DNA from: Membranipora membranacea | Taxonomy: Eukaryota; Bryozoa; Gymnolaemata; Cheilostomatida; Membraniporidae | Reading direction: 5' to 3' | DNA: 64,000 bases | Assembly (NCBI GenBank): GCA_914767715.1 | Contig: OU612068.1 | Coordinates: 14,444,001-14,508,000, forward strand | The notes under the pieces: generated by a model | Told to the model about the DNA's origin: nothing | Databases searched by the model: none | What the model saw: only the letters and a program-made list of their open reading frames with translations | Position numbers and translations under genes: made by a program | Part shown: positions 1 through 12,113 of the stretch, piece by piece | Layout of the letters: every line of letters begins with the position of its first letter | Position numbering within the stretch: position 1 is the stretch's first letter

Positions 1-148
1 TTGCATCAAGTATATATCAGTGGTTTATCTTTGTTGCTAAGTACAAGTGAATAAAGATACCTCGTTTACCGCTATTAATTGATACCCAGACATCTAAAAC
101 ACATGGTATATATGGGCGGTATATCAATTAAATATCTGTGCTGCATAC

Positions 149-3100
149 CTTGTAAATATCATCAATTCTATCGGACACCTTCTCAAAGCACTGATTGAAT
201 TTATCAAATCTTTCTCGCCGAATCTTCTCAAATATTTGTTTGGTTTTCCGAGCTGACCTCTTAGCCCTTTCAAACTCGTCCGCAGTTTCTGCAAACTTTT
301 CCTGCACTGTTTCCAGTCTGAAATACATTAATTAGAAAAATAGTTGTGATTCTGTCAAATGATTACCTTCCCAAACCGTAACAGATCAGGTAACAAAAGC
401 CAACATAAGAGCCTGATACTGGTTTCAGTGGATATTGTTCTCAATATTTCATTTTAATGATGACACTCAAATTTTCTAATATTGTAAATCAGATCAATTA
501 TAAACATTTACAATGTGTTCAGATCAGATCGATATCAATAAAGTGATGATGTGTACACTGTAGAAACGGTCACAGTAATGTTAGAAAGTAGAGCAAAGTT
601 GACACAGGAAAACATTAAATAATAAGGATTGGTTTTATTTGTGTAATCAAGCTGTGCTTACTTTTCGAGAGCTCTCATATTCGGAGCAGCTATCCTCTGT
701 ATATGTGATTCTAATTCTGTAATATCTTTACTGAGCTGATCATTGACCGTCTTCACTTCTTCTCCTCCATCCAGCTGTCAGAACAAGGTGTAAAAATCAA
801 ATGTTTTTATCTATTTATCAAAATTTCGCAAATGTATGATCTCTTCTGGGAGGTTACGTCAAAAAAACACCTCAAATAAAAACAAAACTCTGATTCAGTT
901 TATATTAGTTGATCCCCATTTGCTGATATCAGTGGTGGCCTTTTGCTGATGACATACCATTGTCACCTGTTACCACCGAAGTAGCCCTCCCCCCTCTCAT
1001 TTAGGCATCGATGAAGCAATGTCTGTCTATAGTAAAGATCATCCTTTAGTTACCTGAGTGAGCTCTCGGCTGAGTTTCTTATAATCCACCTCGATATTAG
1101 CTTCTCTGGATGAGTTAGCTTGTGATATGGATTCATTCTCTATATCATCCATAGAGCCAACCTTCATCGGGACTCTGATGTCATCCATCTGCATACGCAT
1201 AGAATTTATTGTGATTATATCAGGTAAATAGCCATAAATGTTCGGTTTGGATTTGATATAGGTAAGCACTTTCCTATCGGCAAACCTACACAAATAATAG
1301 CAGCATACAATTGACTTTTCAACCAATAGCATTATTTTCCATATTAAATATTATCTATATCATTATTGGGAAAATGTTCTACATTTAGTGTCAAAACTAA
1401 AGATAAAATACAAAAATCAATATATAAAAAAATTATATTAAATAGTGAAGCTATGATAGCATGAAGTTGAGAAGTAATGTATGTACCTTTGCTAATGTGT
1501 ATACATGCTTGTGTTTGAGAGGCATAATATTTGTCTTGGATTGTAATTCAGTCATATGATTTGGTCAGGGCATTAACATACAAATAAGTATTTATATGTT
1601 TATGGGTCAAGGCTACAAGAGAGACTTTTAAGCCTCAACTTACTTTACATTGCTGAAGAAGACTGTGTCTATCAGCTCTTTTCTGCTCCACTCGACTCTC
1701 GATACTAGCCACACTTTTCTGTATGACGCTGATCTCCTTGAACTGACCACTAAGCCTCTTTTTGACCTCACCGATCTGCATATCGGCCTGTTCGTACTGT
1801 GCCTTCAGGGTCATCTTACGTCCGTTTAAATCTTCCTTGGAGTTAAGATCCTCTTCAATGCTCTATACGAAGAAAGAACTGAATTGAACAAAGGAGCAGG
1901 AACACATCGGAGGAAAAGACACCTGAATGGGAATTAAACTTGAGAGCAAGTTTATCAGCATAGTTCCCCATCATCTAGGTTCCAAATAATATCCATAAAT
2001 CTGAACCTGCTGTTTGATATGATCAGTCTCATCTCAAAAAGAGGTAGAGAAGACCAAACCCATCCAATCATGACCTAATCATAGATTGCATATTTTTGTC
2101 ATGTAAAAATCCCACATATTGACAACCAATGACCACTTAGAAGCTTCCTACACTGAGGGACTAAAGTTTGTAGAGGTTCCCTCACCTCCATCTGTCGTTT
2201 CTCTTCAGCCTGTAGTTTCTCTAACTCGGCTTCGTCATCTTTGACAGCTTTACTCCATTTCTCTACTTTAGGCTGGAAATCTTTACTTTGCTCAAACTCT
2301 AGCTGCTCCACCAGCCTGTTCCGCTGATTATCCATCTCTAATTTCTTCTTCTCTCGAGCCTGCTGTTCCTGTAACTCTCTCTCCTCATACACTCTGGAGA
2401 GGAAAAATAGACATATTAGAATTATAGAATAAAAATAGGGTACAATCATATATGTATGTGAAATCTTCAAACAAACGTTCGGGTCGATTGAAGGACAATT
2501 GTTTAGTCAAGGCAATTACTACAAAGCACAGAAAATCATTTTTCCTTAATGGTGCTGCAAAATTTCAACAGTGGAAATACAAATGAATCTGTAATCTGTA
2601 AATATGCAAACAAAAAAGCGCTCGTCAACAGAATGTATACAAGTTTTTGCTACTGTTCCTCTACCCTAGTTTAAGTGCTCATACTCTGTTCGGGTTGCCA
2701 GTAGTGGCATACCATTATACACCACAGATCAATCACATTGATGGTTGCTCATGGAGTTCCAGTTGATACTGGAATGCCACTAACAGTAACCAGGGCAGAG
2801 TTTGACCACTTAATATACCTTTCCTAAGACACTCTGTGAGAAGTCGTAGATCCTAAATTACGGTTTAACTCAAAATGACTTTTTCAAACACAAAAACGTG
2901 TGTATGATTGGAAACATTTACCTTTTTTTCAGAGAAAGTGTAACCAAGTAACTTTCTTTTGCTCGGTATTGATTATGATGGCAGCAATATTTTGGCCACC
3001 AACATCATTAATGCATGCAGTACAGACAGTTCAGTACAAGAAGACTCAGTGAGATAAGTCCACATCAGATCACCCACCTGATGTTGTCGACACCGATCTG

Positions 3101-6100
3101 CTCACAGAATCCAGAGAATATTCTATCCTCGACTGTATTTCTCTTTTCTCTAACATCCAGAATGGTGTCCTGTCTCTTCTCCATTCTCATCTCGATCTCT
3201 CTCATAGCTGGCCCAAACTTATCCAGCTGCTTCTTATAGTTAGATATGTCTGTATCATTCTTAGACATCACTTTATTTTTCTATAAAAAAAAAACAGTTG
3301 CAATGCATAAACGCAAACCATACAACAAACAAGAAGTTCCAATGGTGTGGCCTAAGATATCAAGGCTATATTGTTGTTTTGTTTTATTGAGAGGTTTTTT
3401 GGCCCAAGTGAGCACATACATACATACTGCCTTTGCTAGTACTGTTTGTTTCTGACGGTTGAATTCTTTATTTGGATCAAAGTTGCACCAAACTATTAAA
3501 CATTCAACCCGATCTGAATTGTAACCTTTACTGTAACTGTTATTGCAAACTGCAATCCTAAATACTACAAAACAAATAATTAATAAGAATTGTAGAGTAG
3601 ATTATGCCAACTGACCGTGCCGTCCCTATCTTGTATGGTATATTTAAGCCTGGTCTCGTTTCCTTTTATCTGAGATCTGATAGTGTTTAGCTCTGACTCT
3701 TTTCTCTTAGCTTTTTGTACTTCCTTCAGCTCCTCTGTAAGCTCATTCTTCTTCTGTTTTAGTTTGTTTACCTGCTTCTCGTCCCATCGCCGAGCCTTCG
3801 CCTTCAAATCACTGAAGTAGAAAGAAAACTATGAGAGTGAGAAAAAGGCCTATCACCCAAAATATATGTAAACAGATCATGTTAAAAGTTTGCATTCAAT
3901 TTTAGGATTGCAATACACCAGTTTCCTGGATTATTGGTCACCTGTTTAAAATAAATTATTGTCTCCTCCCTTGCATCACTCGAATTTCGCTTGGTGCAAT
4001 GAGGCTTTTTCTCCACATTATCATCTTCCCTCCTTATAAGATTTTGCTAAGAGCGGCCTCCCTATTTTCATGCTTGATGGGAATTTGCACTCAATCTACC
4101 TAAGTAATACAACACATCTGTCATTTCTAACTGTTACATCATCGATGGGTTAACTTACCTAGCTCCACCAGAGATAATACCAGACTTCTGGAATAGTGTA
4201 CCATCTAGAGCTACAGCTTTGTGTCTCTGATCCATATTATACGCAACCTGAAGATAACAAAGAGTCCTTGGTTGAAAATCAATGTTAAAACTACAATTTA
4301 TTCAGGTATATATAAAGTATTTAGGATGTGTAACTCTGATCGTTACAAGCAATATAGAACAACTCTTATTTTATCTCACTGTTGAGAAAACTGACAAAAC
4401 AGTGACTGCTCGCATGAAGGTTATATAGTATGGCAATTTCATATGACTTTTCAGCGAGGACAAACCACATGGATGGTCACACACTGACATCCATATTACA
4501 CTATTTAGGATGTGTAATTCTGATCGTTACAACCAATTTAGTATGAGTACCTCATGTGTGCTACCCCCTTATTCTTAAATAGACCTCAGGTCGTCACATC
4601 TAATCCCTCAGGATGATACTCATGCTAAGGGAGTTGATTCCCTTCGTCTCAATCAAAGATATATATATGCGGTAGTATGTCACGTGATCAATGCGGGAGG
4701 GACAAGAAACTTGATGATTGAAATGACAAATAATTTACCCATAGCAATGCTTTGTATTTGTACTGAGGTTGACCTCTTGTAATTAGTTACCTGGCGAGCA
4801 TCTTCTACAGTTTCACAGACTAGAGCATTACCACAAGCATAAAGCAGGGCCTTCTTTATTATAGGAGGCTCACACTGAATCACATCCACAATCAACTTAA
4901 CATTTGATGGGCTTCTGATCTCCCTAGAATAAAGAGAACATTTATAATATATTTTATGCACAAGTGTGAAAAAACCGGAGTAGCCCGACCATGTTTCAAT
5001 AGAGCATAACTTCAGACAATATAAAAAATTCCTGTCAAGCCCAATACCAGCGTATTAGATTTTGAGGATTGCTTGCTGAATGACAAAGATGAATCCAAAA
5101 ACTGAAAAAAATGTAACTTTGTTTATGCGTCTTGTTCCAAGTTACGGCATTTGTGACCATATCAAACCTCACTAATATCAGGGTTATGAAAGAAAAGGTA
5201 CACCTTTGTGCTAAAAGCAGAGCTTCAGTAAGTTTTAAGGGTTTGAATCAAAACTATCTCTTTTACCTGAGTTGTTCATTGACAGGTTTAGTTTTGAGAT
5301 TATCTAGAGGTAAGAAGGTCTCAGGTTCTATCCTCTGTTCCTTCATATACTGAATACAGTCCTGAGCTGTCCTTACATTGTCACATACTATAGCATCCAT
5401 ATCCTTACCCATCACTTTAGTGACAGCCAGGTGATAACGCTTATGGGCTGGCTTACACATGTCCAACAATCTACCATGCTGTCAAAATAATTGAAACTGA
5501 ATATGTTTTCAAACGAGCTTTCAAAAACCATGGCAGCATTTCATTTCAAAACACAAAAGGCCAATGCGGAACATGCAACACCTCCCGACCCTGAATCTAA
5601 AGGCTTCTACGCAGAGAGATCTCAGCTTTGACTATATGATTGTTTCTGCAACATGGATGTATAAGAGGTTTCCAGTAAACGTGATCATAGGATGACAAAT
5701 AATGTACCATTTTCAACATTTATAGCATGATTAGGATTTTTTTTTATATCAGTCTTTTATAATAGGGTCATGATGGCCACTCACCACACCAGGATAGAGA
5801 CGCTTGAGGTTATCGATAAGCTCAGCTTTACGTATCGCCCGACTTGACTCATTCTTATCCACTCTAGCCTCTCCTAACTGTTGTACCACAGTCTCTAACT
5901 CTGAGTTAATCGTAGTAAGTCTAGACTGAGCAGACTCAACCTCATCAGCTAAAGATCTCTCCAGCACTCTCTGCTCTGTAATCGTCTTCTCGCTTTGTCT
6001 GAAGAAATATCCATTTTATATTTTTATCTCAAAATATACACATTGGTTGATGATGACAGCAGTGTAGGGATAATCAGCTCAGTATTTATTGCTTCACGGA

Positions 6101-9100
6101 TGGGTTTAAAATCAAACTGGCTCAAACAGACAAGTCTGCAAGCCAGGTCATACTTGGCTAGTTTTCATCACTGCTGATTTTATTAAAAAGATTCATCACA
6201 CATTTTTTCAAGTATTTACATCTGGTATTTGGAGTTGCTTTCCCTCAGCTCACTAGTAAAATGGGAACAAGATGATGTGCATGTAAACTGGATCACACTT
6301 CATCTAGATCTAGTCGATGTTTTTGACCTTTTGAAAACCAGTAAAAATATCATTTAAGGGGCACTGTTCCTTTATAACGCTGCTACTGTTACTATAATTA
6401 TAAGGCTTACACAATATAGTCGTTGAGTTTGTCAAGCCTTCTGCTGTTCTCATCCTTCTCGTTCTCCTTCTGACTAATCTTTGCCATCAGCTCATTTCTC
6501 ATTCGCTCTTCGTTGTCGAATCTGAATAAGGAAAACAACTATTCATCAAACACTAATTATGTACAGGCAAACAATTTCTATAGTTGTCTTTGCTTAGGGG
6601 AAGGTAAACACAACTCCTTTTTATTTTGACAACAGTGACATATAGTAGCATGTGCACGATTCCTGCTGATTTAGCAACTAATTTAACGGTGGCAGATGAT
6701 AATCATGTTTTGCAGTTTATATCAAGGTGATGTTATTATTTAGCTTCTTGTGAAAAGATTTATATCGTCACAAGACACTAAAATAAAGTAACATACCTAT
6801 CCTGATCCATCTTTTGTTCCCTCTCCACAGAGTCGAGCTCCTGCGTAGCTTTAGCCGATTGTTTGGCTGCCTCAGCTTTTAGTCTCTCATATTCTTTCAT
6901 CTACACAAGACAGAATTGAGAGCATAGCTTATTTGGTTTGATGAGGAATCATAGCTATATTATTATGAATTACCATCAGCCTAAGTTAACATAAGCATGA
7001 CTGTCCAGGTATGTTTGTATCTTTTGATATCTCTTGGTATCTTTTGATGCTTGCTGAATACAATTTCCAATCCTTCTACAAACATGTCATTTAAAATACT
7101 TAAAGACTTCATTTTTGAAGTATTTGGAGTTATCCCTCTCGAGTATTTTTGCAATGAGCAGCACTTATCTCAATCTGAAAGTAGGTTGGGATGTAAGGGA
7201 ATTAAAGACAATTGATTCCATGTATGATATTTATCATGCTTCCTTACCAGACATATTATGTTACTATTACATACCTGTTTGCTCTCTAACTGTAGATTTC
7301 TACCCTGAGACTGACTTTCCTCAGCTAACTGCTGCTCCCAGTTCATTCTCTTCTCTTCAAACTCGTCCAGTTCCTTCTGTAGGTCTTCTATCTATAAAAT
7401 CAAATCATTATTTTAAGTCACAGGGGCAAGTCAAAAATGGCCTAAGCACTAATTTGCTGTATGCTTTGCAGTCAGGTCGAAGCTCATCTTTGTCATATAG
7501 GATCATTATCAGTTGCCTGTGGAAGTTCTCTAACCCAAGACATACACATCCCAACCATTTCACTACTTCCTACTCATAAATATTCAAACAACCACTGGCT
7601 AGGATCAGCATTTCTAAAGGTGGAGAAACTTATAGATATCATAGTATTTACAACTTCTCCACAGACAGATTGTTGGGTTACTGCAACCTCACATAGCATT
7701 CCCGCAGTAAACAGAGAATATTTGAGCATCACCAAAGTGTTGCACATTATTAGAGATGTACGGAATGGATACATAGATATTCACGACAGAATAAGACAAC
7801 CTTACCACTTTGAGATGTTGTTCATGTGACTTTTTGGCAGCCTTAAGGGATTTCTTTTCCACCTCGATCTTTTTGATACAATGTGATGTTCTCTCCTTGG
7901 CCTTTATATATATTGGCTTCTTTTTGTTCAAGTCATTTTCCTGTAATAAAAAAAACATAAAGCAGTGTAATTCTACAAGTCGGTTCTTCATAAGATACTG
8001 CAGATGTTTTAAAATATTCCCTTGCAAAAAGAAAATCTAACTTTTGAGTCTGTCATATTGGTTCGCCCAACATCTTGAAAAACCACCGCTTATCTACATG
8101 GGACAAGTTCATCTGGAATGACATGAAAAGCTGAGCTCAAGGAAATCAACATTTACCAAATGCTTGTAACTGCGCTGGTCTCCAATCACTATGTCTGCCA
8201 AGAATCAGGAAATAAATGCCCATAGTTTAGACTTCTCAATATTATAACAAATCATTATCTATTATACAATACAGAATGAACATACCAGTAGCTGATATTT
8301 ATTCTCTAACGATGCGAGCTCTCTGTTTAGCTGCCCCTGCTCTTTCTTCTTTGCTCTCACTTCATCTTCTATCTCCTCTCTGCGCTTCTCCTCCTTCTTC
8401 AGCTTCTTACCTGCAAACAGAACAGTGTTATGTTTGAAGTTTGTATGTGACGTGATAACCAATTTTATGGAAATAGTGCAGGATATGCTCATGCTGGCGA
8501 GAAGTAAAATATTTGTGGATATTTAAAGCAGAAATGACAGTGCATGGTCAGGTTAGCGGGTTGGATCATCGATCTGACGACCGGGGTTCGATTCCCGTGC
8601 ATGTCCACTGGTGTTACCTGAGAAGCCGAGTTCGGTAGGGTGTTCCAATGAGTACCAGCGCTTCATGCGATGTAGGTTCTCATTAGTCAGGGTTGGCTAT
8701 GGAGTGCTTGGACCCAGTGACCGGGCGGTAATGATGCAATGTTCACCGCTTAGAAGTACCCATTGTGGCTTACATTAAGCGGTATATAAAAAAACTCATT
8801 ATATTATTATTATTATATCATTTAAAAGAGCTCAAAAAGTAATACAAGCTCGTAGGTTATCAAGATGCTGACAAATTTTCTGACGTTTTGATTTCGAAGT
8901 TGTCCCTCAACCAACGCCTCCAAGTCGGCTGTGGAGGCCGTAAGCATAGAAATGATACACAATCTCAAGTTATCTAGTATTATAAGGCATGTGTTTTGCA
9001 TGTTTCATTCCCTTATCTCCTCTGCTCAATTGCTTCCGCATTCTACAGGTGAGATAAACCATGGGAAGACCCCATCAGGAGCCATAAATCTTTGAAGATT

Positions 9101-11520
9101 AGAATTTAAATAAATTTTGGCAGGTATGATGCCCACTAGGTTCCTATATTGCTACTCACAGTATTTTGAGCATTCCAACGATACAAAAAAAGAACATCTG
9201 TCATTTCTGTAAACAGATAGTCTCATTGTTGAAACTGGGAATATTTTTCAGAAAAACTATGAGAGATGAATGATCTAAATGCACTTACTGTGTGACTTGA
9301 CTTCTTTCTCCAGCTCATCCACTTCTTTTTCGTTGTGATATAACTTGAATAGCTGTAACTCAAGCTTCTTACCGGCCTACAAATTAATTAATATAGTTAC
9401 CATTTGAGATTTGCATGAAATATGTGTGAGTGCGTAAGTTACGATATTTGCATTTTTATATATTATAATAACACACACAACAAAACATCAATCGTATAAA
9501 CACTCATATATAAAATCTGTTGATTCCAACCAGAATCTCATTGTGATACCAATGAGGTTGTGTTGCCCATAAGAGTAAAAAGACACTCAGTTGGATGGAA
9601 ATTTGTAAAAGTATGATATATTCAAGTTCTATAATACGTTATCAAGTGAAATCAGTTCTGAGCGTCTTGAACAACGACTTGTTTCATCAGAGCAATTGGA
9701 TCAAGTTTTACAAATGATCATACTATACAAAATTTACATAATACCACTGACCAGTTCTCTGGAGAGTCTCTGGTATTTCTCAGCCTCCTCTTTCTCCACT
9801 CTGGCCTCCTTTTTCTCAGCAGCGATGCCTTTCTTCTTAGTGAAGTTGAACTGTGTGTCCTCCTCGGCTTTTTTTACATCAGTCTTAGCCGCCTCGTACT
9901 GCTCCTTTAACTCTCCCGACCTAGGAGAGAAACCAGGGAGTGTCAAATATTAAAATATCGAGCAGTTTGGTCTGTTTTCAAAGTTGTAGCAATTTATCCC
10001 AAGGCCATTGGAATGTATATAGTACCATCAATGCCTGAGCGATTTGGGAATGAACCCCTAGGTCACGCTCTTTTGCTGAATGAGAGATCAGATAACGATA
10101 TGATTTTAGTATAAACACCCTCCTTTACTGGCTAAACTGCTCAGAATAAGGACTTAAATGCAGCCATTCCAAGATTGGCATCACCCAGGATTTCAGGCTT
10201 CTTTGGATGAAGTTATTCGCCTCTGCATTGGTAACTTACTTGCTTATCTTTTCAAACATAGCAGTACGATCTTTAGCATTCTTCATAGCAATGCTCTCTA
10301 CTTCTCCTTGATAGACGAGAAAGTTCTTGGCTTTGACAAGAATGCCAATATTTTCCAGAGCCTTCACATATTCATGCTCTGATACTTTCTACAAATAAGA
10401 AGACATCCAACTTGTGAACTGTGCCAAAGTTGCCACGCTGATTTCAATCAAGGAGTAACTGTATCAACTGTTTTAATGTATGAATTATTCAAGTCAACTA
10501 AAACAGACAGAGACTCCCCCTTTCTTGCCTGCAGATAGACATAGGACATGGACCATTTCTGACGCACAACATTAGCAATGCTGGTAGGAACAAACTCGAA
10601 CACTGACTGGCTGTGAGGATTCTTAGTTATAAACATTGATGAATCGTATCAAGGCCTAGTTTTGAGAGACATGGAACATCATAACATTTTGAACAATTCA
10701 GTACCAAAATACACAGCCCAGCAACCTATCATGGTGCAAAGGGCCTCCCAAGATATGACTCACCTTTCCATCCAGTCTCCACTCAGAGGAGGAGCCTACG
10801 ATGCCTCGAGTGAAGTGAGTCTCCTCCTCAGTGTCCTCATCCTTGTAGACAGCAGTAACATGTGCTCTGGTGGCTACAGGCTTACCAACAGGTGCTCCGT
10901 GAATAAGATCGCTCAATCTCTTCACTCTCAAGTGTGATGGCTTCTCTCCCAATACGAAACTGATGGCGTCCATCAAATTTGACTTGCCTGAAAAGAGTTA
11001 TGTACATAGTGTATGGCTCGGTGAATGTGATTAACAGCATGCAAGTCACTATATCGCAACATCACTACTACTGCACAGCATGTTGGCAGCATTTTACAAT
11101 GATCAATGAATGGTGAGCAGAAATGCACCACCATGATATTTCATACGGTAACAATAATAATACAATATCACTGAAACACTGGAACTGCTAAACTTGTCTG
11201 ATTGAAATAATCACCATGATGTTAATTCTTCTGCAACAAATGTTACATTCAAAATAATCAGTGAACTGAACAAGCAACACCAGATGGAACTGAAGGTACT
11301 GATTCCAGTCTATGTATAATACTGTATATTTAAAAAGATCTTTAATGTTGTTGCAAGTTAATAAAATAATCATAATAATAATGAATTTTAAATTAATAAA
11401 ATAAATACCTGAACCATTTGGGCCAATAATGGCAGTGAATCTGGCGAATGGGCCAATAATCTGTTTGCCTTTCCATGACTTGAAGTTCTCTATGTCAAGT
11501 TGATGTAGAACACCTGGCAT
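149..11520 (-). CDS. SMC1A: SMC1A cohesin core subunit (3' end outside window)
   Basis: Structural maintenance of chromosomes 1, the ABC-ATPase core subunit of cohesin that pairs with SMC3 and holds sister chromatids and loops together in the nucleus. Exons (high to low coordinate): 11409-11520, 10764-10987, 10240-10388, 9752-9920, 9289-9376, 8286-8410, 7806-7940, 7275-7391, 6797-6900, 6411-6521, 5785-5998, 5267-5478, 4791-4923, 4159-4247, 3616-3811, 3078-3280, 2186-2393, 1644-1862, 1054-1188, 662-774, 149-317. They sum to 3225 nt (1075 codons, in frame). The N-terminus shows IENFKSWKG and Walker A GPNGSGKSN, split by intron 1. Coiled coil follows, then the hinge (exons 12-14, about residues 516-661, with ACGNALVC and SGIISGGAS), then return coiled coil ending at DDIYK. 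The start is the ATG giving [16 protein letters not shown]. The signature motif, Walker B and D-loop exons must lie left of position 1. The assignment rests on near-collinear similarity to vertebrate SMC1A; SMC1B is less likely. Confidence 0.97.
2670..2813. repeat. Imperfect palindrome (MITE-like) in an SMC1A intron
   Basis: The arm at about 2671-2711 (taagtgctcatactctg...) is matched in reverse complement at about 2772-2812 (...cagagtttgaccactta), with a short spacer. It lies in the intron between the exons at 3078-3280 and 2186-2393. The long imperfect inverted repeat is typical of a miniature inverted-repeat transposable element. No clear target duplication was identified. Confidence 0.55.
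4318..4537. repeat. Pair of ~36 bp direct repeats
   Basis: A unit containing ttaggatgtgtaactctgat plus cgttacaa occurs at 4318-4354 and again, with about three changes, at 4502-4537, inside the SMC1A intron between exons 13 and 14. Function unknown; probably the remnant of a local duplication or repeat element. Confidence 0.6.
8545..8815 (+). mobile_element. tRNA-derived SINE
   Basis: The 5' part resembles a tRNA with a pol III internal promoter: an A-box-like stretch ggttagcggg at 8551-8560 and a consensus B box GGTTCGATTCC at 8585-8595, spaced as in tRNA-derived SINEs. A unique body follows, and the end is an A-rich stretch plus (att)n tail near 8790-8815. It sits in the SMC1A intron between the exons at 8286-8410 and 9289-9376. 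The body and tail argue against a functional tRNA gene. The SINE family is not identified. Confidence 0.75.
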
Positions 11521-12018
11521 CTTGGCAGCAATTTGTCAGGTAGCAGATGTAATTCAGTTCAGAGAAATTATTGGCAAGTGCTCTTCTTCATCTTCATTCA
11601 ATAGGCGCCAATGCATTGGTTCTTCAAGTTGATGTGGGAAATATGTCCAATCCCACAATTTGCATTGATGACAGATAGAGAATTGGGGCAATAGATTGAC
11701 CTATTAAAATATTTTACTCTAATAGCAGTTTTGGCACCAAGAGAAGGCAACTACTGCTAAGTGTGACATCTACATAGCAAGACAACTCAAAGGTTATGGT
11801 ATCTAAATATCACCATATATATATATATATAGGGAGTATGTCCCAACCTACCTGATGCGTACAAGCAGGGAGTCTGGGACCCAACCTAATTTGTATGAAA
11901 ACTTAACACTCTTTGTTATGATATAAGCTGCCAATCTTGAATAGTTTTTACACCCTATTTTTATATTTAAGTGAGCAAACAATTAAGCAGAGACATATTA
12001 TCAAAGTATTAATTACAG

Positions 12019-12024
12019 TTTATT
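12019..12024 (-). terminator. Probable WDR75 polyadenylation signal
   Basis: The plus strand reads tttatt, giving AATAAA on the minus strand about 90 nt downstream of the WDR75 stop codon. Distance and orientation fit a polyA signal. The cleavage site was not determined. Confidence 0.5.
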
Positions 12025-12113
12025 AGGAAATATTGATAGTAAGAAATATACGCATCCATCAAATTGTGCTTTAAATGATTGATGCAATTGGTATATCATG
12101 TTTTCTTTCGAAG

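Noticed and set aside
8545-8620. A functional tRNA gene
   Set aside because: The cloverleaf does not close well and a SINE body and (att)n tail follow.
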